Shown: positions 31,947 to 37,851 of the stretch, one piece after another
Numbering within the stretch: position 1 is the first letter of the stretch
Layout of the letters: every line of letters begins with the position of its first letter
IMG/VR virus record: IMGVR_UViG_3300023223_000242
Span: 1 to 37,851 of that record
Strand: one strand, 5' to 3'
DNA: 37,851 bases
Origin: a virus
Notes under the pieces: generated by a model
Told to the model about the DNA's origin: nothing
What the model saw: only the letters and a program-made list of their open reading frames with translations
Databases searched by the model: none
Position numbers and translations under genes: made by a program

Positions 31947-32777
31947 TTAAACTAGTGTTACTACAGTGATTCTATCTGAACCAGTATCAGTTAAAACACC
32001 ACCATAAAGGTGAGACATAGAATAGTCATCTTTAATACCAAGAGCTTGTTCTTGTCTTAGTAGTAAGATGTTCATTTGTCTTGCGAAAGCAGTTGAATCC
32101 ATTTGCTCAGCAATGAATCCACCAGCAGGTACTGAAACAGAGCTAGATTCTACAATTGTAAAACCAAATACTCTAGATACGAAACCTGCCATGATTGGGT
32201 TTTCACTACCATACTTATCAACGTTGATTACATTGTTGTTAGCTAATAGAGATGCAACAAATCCTGGGCTTGCAATAATAAATCTTCCATTTCTAGGAAC
32301 ATTAGCAAGATCCATGAACTCTTTTTGACCTGCAATAGCTGCTAAAGTATCACCACTATAAGTAGTAGTTAAAGTGCTAGTTTGACCTGCACCAGTAACC
32401 ATAGCTGCAAAAAGAAAATCATCAATTTCAGCAGCTAATTCTCTAGAACCATTTTTAACAGCTTGAGTAACTGCATTTATTTTAGCTTGAACCATAGCTC
32501 TTTTAGAGATTGCCCATGCTACTGCACGTTGTCTGTCTAGATCTAATTTTGCTGTGTTAACTACAATACTTTCTGGTGTTAAATCAACACCTTCAGTTAC
32601 TGTTAATACTGACATACTATTGAATAGTGGAATGTCTAATCTATCCATTCCATCTGCTACTGGGTATTGTCTTACTACACCTAGAGCTACTGAGTCTTGA
32701 ATTAAAGTTTCAGTTACTATGTCTGAAACCCGTTTCTCAATTACCGATGCTAAATCGGTACTTCCTGTATCTGCCAT
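31947..32777 (-). CDS. Major capsid protein
   Basis: A 276-residue protein immediately after the scaffold gene. It shows features of HK97-fold coat proteins: a helical N-terminal part (VSDIVTETLIQDSVALGVVR), then a P-domain-like centre (NGSRELAAEIDDFLFAAMV) and a beta-rich end (PRNGRFIIASPGFVASLLAN). AGGAAG lies a few bases before the ATG at 32777. The strong terminator behind it supports high expression. It is short for a coat protein but within the known range. Confidence 0.85.
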   Translation of the reverse strand: MADTGSTDLASVIEKRVSDIVTETLIQDSVALGVVRQYPVADGMDRLDIPLFNSMSVLTVTEGVDLTPESIVVNTAKLDLDRQRAVAWAISKRAMVQAKINAVTQAVKNGSRELAAEIDDFLFAAMVTGAGQTSTLTTTYSGDTLAAIAGQKEFMDLANVPRNGRFIIASPGFVASLLANNNVINVDKYGSENPIMAGFVSRVFGFTIVESSSVSVPAGGFIAEQMDSTAFARQMNILLLRQEQALGIKDDYSMSHLYGGVLTDTGSDRITVVTLV

Positions 32778-32802
32778 TTTATACTTCCTTGTTTACGACA
32801 AG

Positions 32803-33381
32803 TCAGAGCACAAAGTCACCTAAGACGTCTGCTAACTTGTCTTCGCTTGATCTTAAATCTGGCTCAGGACTTGTGTCCATTGCCGGTCTTAGCGAAGTTT
32901 GTCCAGATTTCTTCTCAGTGTTAAACATCCATGGTTTATTTGCTCTCACTGCATTCACAGCCTCTTCAATTCCACCAACGGATTGATTGTCAGCATCTAG
33001 GGATAAAAGATCTTGTGGAAGTGCATTGATGATATCGCTAACATCATGTGCATCTTTAGCCAAAGCAGCTACTTGAAAGTTTAAATCCTTTTTAAGGGCT
33101 TTCTTTTCACTAACTTTAAGTCTTTCATTAAGTGAATGAATCTCATTTTTATTGATCTCATCCAATTCTTTCCACTGTTCATTACTAGCGAGTTCTGATT
33201 TCTCTTTATTCTCGTTTTCTGATTTCAGTCCTTGATACTTAGACTTATAACTTTTAGATTCTTCTAACAATCTAGAGTTACTGTCTTCCATCTTCTTAAC
33301 CTGAGCCATGATAGCGTCCAATTCTGCCCGACTAACTGGTTCTTCCTTAACAACTTCTTCATTCCCTATCACTTCTGACAT
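32803..33381 (-). CDS. Capsid scaffolding protein
   Basis: A 192-residue protein dominated by a charged coiled coil (residues 15-105, for example AELDAIMAQVKKMEDSN) and an acidic tail. This composition, and the place immediately before the capsid gene, are typical of scaffolding proteins that guide procapsid assembly and are then released. No protease motif seen. Confidence 0.85.
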   Translation of the reverse strand: MSEVIGNEEVVKEEPVSRAELDAIMAQVKKMEDSNSRLLEESKSYKSKYQGLKSENENKEKSELASNEQWKELDEINKNEIHSLNERLKVSEKKALKKDLNFQVAALAKDAHDVSDIINALPQDLLSLDADNQSVGGIEEAVNAVRANKPWMFNTEKKSGQTSLRPAMDTSPEPDLRSSEDKLADVLGDFVL

Positions 33382-33406
33382 GGTTAACTCCTTGGGCGTT
33401 CGCCTC

Positions 33407-33868
33407 TTACTTTTTGAATATCTGTTTCGCTAATTTGTTTAAGACTTCTCTCATTCTTAGCGTTATTGACCGACTAAATTCCTCACCTTGATTGGTAGGG
33501 AGCATACGTCTAACAACTTTAGATTTTCCTGCACCTCTTCTATTATGTATATCTGCTAAGAAGTTGTCAAAACCTATAAGTACACCTTTTTTTGTGATCT
33601 TAAAGAATATAGATTTTAATAACTCGCCTGTCACTTTTAAGTTAACAGGACGGGCTCTTTTCCCATCAACTCTCCCGGCTCTGATCTCTTTTTGATAGGA
33701 TCTAGAATAGTTTGGAAATCTTATTTTACCTTTAACAGGTGACACACCACGTTCAATAGATTTAACAATCTCTTTCTCTAATGACTTAGCCACTCTACCT
33801 TTAGCTTTAAGCTTAAACTTCTTAATGTCTTCTTTGGCATCTCCAAAGTCTACATTTACTTTAGCCAT
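33407..33868 (-). CDS. Neck/tail-completion protein, HK97 gp10-like (paralogue 1)
   Basis: A 153-residue basic protein with the pattern of head-tail joining proteins: helix 1 (AKSLEKEIVKSIERG), then SPVKGKIRFPNYS, strand segments (LKVTGELLKSIFFKITKKGV) and a C-terminal helix. It aligns by eye with the 192-residue gene at 34222-34800. ATG at 33868 lies within the end of the zinc-ribbon gene. Connector role is inferred from fold-like pattern and context. Confidence 0.6.
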   Translation of the reverse strand: MAKVNVDFGDAKEDIKKFKLKAKGRVAKSLEKEIVKSIERGVSPVKGKIRFPNYSRSYQKEIRAGRVDGKRARPVNLKVTGELLKSIFFKITKKGVLIGFDNFLADIHNRRGAGKSKVVRRMLPTNQGEEFSRSITLRMREVLNKLAKQIFKK

Positions 33869-34013
33869 CTGTAGTTTCTATTCCTCCATCCTTAAACTCA
33901 GGACAATACTCACATACTATTCCATGTATTGGATGTTTATAATAAATACCTTCATCGGGGATTTCCTGATGGCATTTTTTACATTTAGTTACTAATTCAA
34001 CTACATCTCCCAT
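33861..34013 (-). CDS. 50-residue zinc-ribbon protein
   Basis: ATG at 34013 overlaps the stop of the Lys-rich gene (TAATG). Two CxxC pairs, C11-C14 (CKKC) and C34-C37 (CEYC), separated by 19 residues give a zinc-ribbon or rubredoxin-like knuckle. The gene ends inside the start of the gp10-like gene. Function unknown; likely a small structural or nucleic-acid-binding protein. Confidence 0.65.
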   Translation of the reverse strand: MGDVVELVTKCKKCHQEIPDEGIYYKHPIHGIVCEYCPEFKDGGIETTDG

Positions 34014-34114
34014 TACTTTTTCTTTTCACCTTTCTTCTTTACTTTCTTCTTAGCTTTCTTCTTAGCTGCTGCTGCTGCTCTTTTAGCGTCTTCAATTGGA
34101 TTGTGTAATGCCAT
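34013..34114 (-). CDS. 33-residue Lys/Ala-rich basic protein
   Basis: A very short frame with about half its residues Lys or Arg (AKRAAAAAKKKAKKK, then VKKKGEKKK), resembling histone H1 tails. GAGGAG lies six or so bases before the ATG at 34114. Coupled overlaps on the downstream side support translation. It sits among head genes and could bind DNA in the virion, but composition alone cannot prove it. Confidence 0.6.
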   Translation of the reverse strand: MALHNPIEDAKRAAAAAKKKAKKKVKKKGEKKK

Positions 34115-34117
34115 GAT

Positions 34118-34222
34118 TTACTCCTCGAAATCTTCGTCTGTATATGTGTTATCACTATCTAGTTCCCAATCTGGGTCTGGTTTTACCCAGTAGTATTCTG
34201 TATATGCTTCTCTTGCATCCAT
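34118..34222 (-). CDS. 34-residue acidic peptide
   Basis: ATG at 34222 overlaps the stop of the preceding neck gene (TAATG), and the frame ends just before the Lys-rich gene. The product is acidic and aromatic (AREAYTEYYWVKPDPDWELD, then YTDEDFEE). Its charge is opposite to the next protein, so the two could interact; this is speculation. Confidence 0.5.
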   Translation of the reverse strand: MDAREAYTEYYWVKPDPDWELDSDNTYTDEDFEE

Positions 34223-34800
34223 TATATAAATCCCTCACTTTCTAGAAATGATTCTAAACCTTCATCACTAAATAAGTCACCTAATGTTATTGCTGTTACT
34301 TCAGCTGCTTGGACTGTTGTTCCGATTCTAGTAGCAGTTCTAGTGGGTCTAACTCTAAACTCATTAACAATTGCTGTAATTCCTCGCTCAATATCTGCGT
34401 CAAATTTCTCTGACTTATCGGGCACGAATCTTCTAGTTGGTAGTTTAGATTTGCCACTAAAGTTGTTATGCCCATCTGCTTTTGGGACTTCTGATGCTGC
34501 AAAGATTCCAACCTGTACTCCTTTAGTGCTATTTTTAAAAGTTAGCGAGTCTAACATATCTCCATCTAGTTCTAAATTAGGGGTTGTGTTACCACCTTTC
34601 TCAGCATCAGCATAATCTCTATTAAGTCTCTTAAACTTATTTCGTCCTGCTACTGGAGAGTCACCTGCTGATACAGATCTTAGGATCTCTTCAACAACAA
34701 ACTCACCTACTTCTCTTTTAACAGTAGCTCTTTGACTAGGTGGAACATCTTTTAAATCTAATGTGATGTTCTTAGATATTTTGGTTAGGCTGATTGCCAT
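34222..34800 (-). CDS. Neck/tail-completion protein, gp10-like (paralogue 2)
   Basis: A 192-residue protein with SAGDSPVAGRNKFKRLNRDY, DGDMLDSLTFKNSTKGVQVG and GKSKLPTRRFVPDKSEKF in the same order as the related segments of the 153-residue gene (SPVKGKIRFPNYSRSY, TGELLKSIFFKITKKGV, GKSKVVRRMLPTNQGEEF). It is longer at the C-terminus (about 40 extra residues). ATG lies 29 bases inside the portal gene. Probably a connector or adaptor. Confidence 0.65.
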   Translation of the reverse strand: MAISLTKISKNITLDLKDVPPSQRATVKREVGEFVVEEILRSVSAGDSPVAGRNKFKRLNRDYADAEKGGNTTPNLELDGDMLDSLTFKNSTKGVQVGIFAASEVPKADGHNNFSGKSKLPTRRFVPDKSEKFDADIERGITAIVNEFRVRPTRTATRIGTTVQAAEVTAITLGDLFSDEGLESFLESEGFI

Positions 34801-36355
34801 TTAATTGAGCTCCCACTGGACTGCCAAACTGTGGCATTGATGGTGTTAACTTATTTATTCTTTCCGTTTGTGCTTTTTCAGTAGATTGTATTTTTTCTCT
34901 AGCAGCATCTTCAGATAGGTTGGGGTCTAGGATTCTTAATGCCTCCCATCTTTCTATCAAACCATTATCGAGATCGAATTTTATATTTCTTCTAACCTCT
35001 TCATCGCTAATAAGTACTTTAGGTTTCTTAAATACTACATCTAATTGATCATCTTCAGAGAATACAGAGTTACCTCTAAAGTCTTCCCAAGCTTTAATGA
35101 TCTCAAACATTTCTTTTTCAACCATTACATAGAGCTGTTGATTTTCTTCGATAACATCTTGAACACTAGAATTAGCAATAGCCATCTGCAATCCAGAGTT
35201 AAAGTCTTGCCCATCAGACCCAACTGCACTGGTGTTTTTCATTCCATGCTCATTAAGTATTTGTTTTACGTATGTGATAAACCCCTCTTTCATGCCAGAT
35301 AGATCTGAATTGGGATTTATATAGCCAACTTCAGTAGGCTTATCATCCGGATTCTCTGATTGAGGTAGTTTTATAGCATTCAATAGACCTTTAGTGATCT
35401 TAGCGAATTTGTTCTCGTACTTTATAGGATATTTGAAGGTCAATTGACCTGATGATGTATTGGCTGCTGTTAGATATTCAGACAATTGTTGATTAGCTGT
35501 AATAGTCTGAGCTTTTAAAGGAGATAGGGTAGGATAATCGATAGCCATTTCTTGAGATAAGAATACAAATGGTATCTTATGAAGAACATTCTCCATTTGT
35601 GGGTTTTCAGGTTGATCAACAAAGGTGATTGATCTCTCAATTACCTTACCTTTCTGTGTAACAACTGTGGATATCTCTACTTCAATAACTACATAGTTAT
35701 CTTTACTCCACATTGCATAGACTCTTGATTGAGCTGCTGAATCTGCTTGAGCTTCAGCTATTAGATTGTCTAATCCATCACCACCAGCTGCTAACGCTGC
35801 ATTAGCTGATCTGTTGTCGCCTCTTGCATTTTGAGTGATGTCTAAGTTTCCATAGTTAAGTATGACAGCAGTAAGTTCACCTGTCTGTTTGTCTCGCACC
35901 ACCGAGTACTCGTAACCCTGTAAAGCCATGAATTGGTACTCTTCGGATTCATCAAGATTATTAACCCAGAGAAGACTATGCTTATGCAAGTTTGTAATAG
36001 TATCAAAGAAAGGCATTTGCCTGATAGCATCACCCTCTTTATAAATCTCTGTAAGCCTATCATTCTTCACCTCATCTTTGGTATCTTCAATCCGTCGAAG
36101 TGGTTGCTCTTTATATGCTTTTGACTTTGTATCTGTGATTACTTTACTAAATGATATGTCACCAATTGTATAGCCATCATGTGAAGATGGTCTGGTGGTT
36201 ACAATTCTCTCACGTACATACGGATAAACATTACCTGAATAGACTTCCCAACTATCAAAGTTCTCAGTCTTTCTAGCTCTCTCTTCACCACCTTCAATGT
36301 CAGAAATGATCCGAGTGATTATATTAATATCTGTTAGGTCTAGATTTTCAGCCAT
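34772..36355 (-). CDS. Portal protein
   Basis: A 527-residue protein following terL, the usual size and place of a portal. A longer frame opens at 36418, but GGAG lies a few bases before the ATG at 36355 (MAENLDLTDINIITR), which is the better start. Portal-like traits: a Glu/Lys-rich body, PTLSPLKAQTITANQQLSEY (a clip/stem-like helix) and a Gln/Asn-rich C-terminal tail. Twelve copies normally form the ring through which terL pumps DNA. An inverted copy of its first codons appears at 37815-37851. Confidence 0.85.
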   Translation of the reverse strand: MAENLDLTDINIITRIISDIEGGEERARKTENFDSWEVYSGNVYPYVRERIVTTRPSSHDGYTIGDISFSKVITDTKSKAYKEQPLRRIEDTKDEVKNDRLTEIYKEGDAIRQMPFFDTITNLHKHSLLWVNNLDESEEYQFMALQGYEYSVVRDKQTGELTAVILNYGNLDITQNARGDNRSANAALAAGGDGLDNLIAEAQADSAAQSRVYAMWSKDNYVVIEVEISTVVTQKGKVIERSITFVDQPENPQMENVLHKIPFVFLSQEMAIDYPTLSPLKAQTITANQQLSEYLTAANTSSGQLTFKYPIKYENKFAKITKGLLNAIKLPQSENPDDKPTEVGYINPNSDLSGMKEGFITYVKQILNEHGMKNTSAVGSDGQDFNSGLQMAIANSSVQDVIEENQQLYVMVEKEMFEIIKAWEDFRGNSVFSEDDQLDVVFKKPKVLISDEEVRRNIKFDLDNGLIERWEALRILDPNLSEDAAREKIQSTEKAQTERINKLTPSMPQFGSPVGAQLNGNQPNQNI

Positions 36356-36357
36356 GA

Positions 36358-37638
36358 TTACTCCAATATAATTCCATCTGTATCGTAAAATTCTTCGATA
36401 GGATCTAAGAACCAACACCCATAGCCAGCATTATCTGAACAGTGGGTTAGCATTGTGTCTGTCTTCTGATCTAATTTATTATCTTTCCAACACACTTTCT
36501 CAAAGTCTCCAATCAGTTTCTTGCACTTAGGATCTATTATAATCTTGTCGTGTGTGAAAAGTCTATTCATGTTGTTTACTCTGTCAACTACGAATGGATT
36601 ACGCACATGGTCCGGAATCTTAAATCCAGCATCTTCTAATATCTTAAAGTCAGATGCTCCAGATGTCTTTCTGTTCTTACCTGTTGAATCGGGTATTACA
36701 GTTCCATAGTAACCACGTCTTCTAAGTTCAGCTACCATCTTATATGTATCGCTATTCTCTAAATAGATCTCATCTAAGAAATGAAAGATGCCATCATAGT
36801 ATTGCATTATGGATGCAGTCATTGGGTTAACATTGAAATCCATTGTTATGAACAAGGAACCTGGAATCTTTGTGCATGACTGAACATGTCTCTCACGATC
36901 AAAAGCATAATAGGCTTCACCATCTGAGCTATCTGTGAATAGACCTAATAAGAATCTGTTCTTCTGTTCTTCAGATAATCCCTCTAATCGTTTGATATAT
37001 CCTTTAGCTAAGTTATCTAGATTATCAGCAGGATTCATAATCATTGAAGCGTATTCATCTGGATCTGGTAGAGGTGTTGACTCTACTGGATTGAGTAGCT
37101 TAATGAATTGCCAGTAGCTCCAATGTTTCTTAGTAGGAGGGTTCTCATCGAAATAGGCTTTAGGTTCAAGACCACTATTCTCAGCTAATCTGGTTAATGC
37201 CATCTCAACAGATGCATAGGATAATTCACTACATTCATTAAAGAACATAGTTGAATACTCTTTACCTAATATCTTCTCAACTCTCTTATCATCATCTAAT
37301 CCAGCTATCCATATTTCAGAACCATTAGGTAATGTCCATACATAATCAGATTTGTTTCTACCTTGCCAGCTATTAGTTAAATCAGGAAAGCAGATCTCTA
37401 TTACTTTAGGAAGTGTATCCATCCAGATTGATGTCTTAATAGCATTGAATGTTTTCCTAAGCATGACATGCCTAGACTTCTTCTTAGCAGCTCTAATGAT
37501 AATGGCATAACAGATGATAAATGTTTTACCTGATCTGGATCCACCATATAACATTATATAGATAGCAGCTGTGCATAGTAATCTGATTGCTTGAATTTGA
37601 GTTATGGTCTTCTTAAAGAGCTGAGTCGTCACTATCAA
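36358..37638 (-). CDS. terL: Terminase large subunit
   Basis: A 426-residue packaging motor. ATPase: Walker A GGSRSGKT (residues 32-39) and Walker B MFFNE (131-135, Asn before the catalytic Glu as in several phage lineages). Nuclease: D267 in TMDFNVNP, D317 in IPDSTG and D402 in THCSDNAGY, the RNase H-like acidic triad. It starts at TTG 37638, or the GTG two codons on, overlapping terS by 26 bases, so it depends on coupled translation. Confidence 0.92.
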   Translation of the reverse strand: MIVTTQLFKKTITQIQAIRLLCTAAIYIMLYGGSRSGKTFIICYAIIIRAAKKKSRHVMLRKTFNAIKTSIWMDTLPKVIEICFPDLTNSWQGRNKSDYVWTLPNGSEIWIAGLDDDKRVEKILGKEYSTMFFNECSELSYASVEMALTRLAENSGLEPKAYFDENPPTKKHWSYWQFIKLLNPVESTPLPDPDEYASMIMNPADNLDNLAKGYIKRLEGLSEEQKNRFLLGLFTDSSDGEAYYAFDRERHVQSCTKIPGSLFITMDFNVNPMTASIMQYYDGIFHFLDEIYLENSDTYKMVAELRRRGYYGTVIPDSTGKNRKTSGASDFKILEDAGFKIPDHVRNPFVVDRVNNMNRLFTHDKIIIDPKCKKLIGDFEKVCWKDNKLDQKTDTMLTHCSDNAGYGCWFLDPIEEFYDTDGIILE

Positions 37639-37663
37639 TCTTCATAATGATTTCTTTATTAGT
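37613..37663 (-). CDS. terS: Terminase small subunit, 3' part (continues from base 1)
   Basis: Codons 123-138 of terS plus the stop. Reading continues from base 1 without a break into TNKEIIMKIDSDDSAL and TAA at 37613-37615. In the linear window the same codons can also be followed upstream through the repeat 37664-37733, which is identical to 1-70. Confidence 0.8.
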   Translation of the reverse strand, partial: TNKEIIMKIDSDDSAL

Positions 37664-37733
37664 ATTAACAGTTTCCATCTTATCTCTATATCTAGTTACA
37701 TTTTGAGTGATAAACTTAGCAAAACCACTGTCA
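37664..37733. repeat. 70-base direct repeat of the window start
   Basis: Identical to 1-70. It shows that the contig closes on itself (unit length 37,663) or has a short terminal redundancy. It lies inside the terS coding sequence, so an assembly overlap of a circular map is the simpler reading. Confidence 0.9.
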
Positions 37734-37851
37734 GATAATGCTGGCTATGGGTGTTGGTTCTTAGATCCTATCGAAGAATTTTACGATACAGATGGAATTA
37801 TATTGGAGTAATCATGGCTGAAAATCTAGACCTAACAGATATTAATATAAT
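37731..37851. repeat. Inverted copy of 36318-36438 at contig end
   Basis: The last 121 bases are the exact reverse complement of the terL end/portal start. The junction lies at a short shared sequence (CACTGTCA against CACTGTTCA). This looks like a template-switch chimera. It carries 12 complete codons of the portal start on the plus strand, from 37815, as a broken duplicate. Confidence 0.9.

Noticed and set aside
36356-36418. Extended N-terminus of the portal starting at 36418
   Set aside because: The upstream start lies in the terL coding end without a ribosome site, while GGAG precedes the ATG at 36355.

Overview
This window looks like one nearly complete genome of a tailed double-stranded DNA phage (Caudoviricetes) with siphovirus organisation. 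It has a long-tail tape measure, a frameshifted tail-assembly chaperone pair and no sheath gene. Bases 37664-37733 repeat bases 1-70, so the unit closes into a circle of about 37,663 bp, and the small terminase gene crosses the join. After the repeat, 37731-37851 is an inverted copy of 36318-36438 (portal start), most likely a chimeric contig end. The DNA is AT-rich. A Gram-negative host is inferred from an Rz/Rz1-like overlapping gene pair and two lipobox lipoproteins. I saw no integrase, tRNA or CRISPR array, so a lytic lifestyle is likely but not proven. The host genus cannot be read from the sequence.

Layout: nearly all genes lie on the minus strand, so gene order runs from high to low coordinates. 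The presumed start is a control region at 10972-11269 with inverted repeats and a candidate plus-strand promoter. From it the early/replication block runs leftward: SF3-type helicase (9442-10971), family A DNA polymerase (7448-9442), a metzincin-like protein, Cas4-like nuclease, SNF2-type helicase, RusA-like resolvase, and many small genes. The block ends with a lipoprotein and a ribbon-helix-helix regulator, then an intrinsic terminator at 405-436. Across the circular join come terS, terL, portal, two paralogous neck proteins, scaffold, major capsid, large adhesin or decoration genes, tail tube, tail chaperones (with an A AAA AAG slippery site), tape measure, distal tail proteins, a 1136-residue fibre with a Sec signal peptide, a lysis cluster, tail hub, M15 endolysin and a metallophosphoesterase.

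The most unusual element is a family of about seven related palindromic repeats (half-sites TGCACTATAACAGTTATT and TTATCGTGCA) that bracket small genes. TTATCGTGCA always sits just 5' of a ribosome binding site. The other half-site sits at the gene's 3' end, where it often supplies the stop codon. Five small genes follow this plan: three in a minus-strand cluster at 2820-3478 and two inserted singly on the plus strand (11712-11816 and 14142-14318) among minus-strand genes. A sixth (3510-3710) has only the 3' repeat. This resembles a set of exchangeable mini-cassettes, or a family of RNA-processing or operator hairpins.

Intrinsic terminators directly follow the two most abundant structural genes (major capsid and tail tube), which suggests partial attenuation to set protein ratios.
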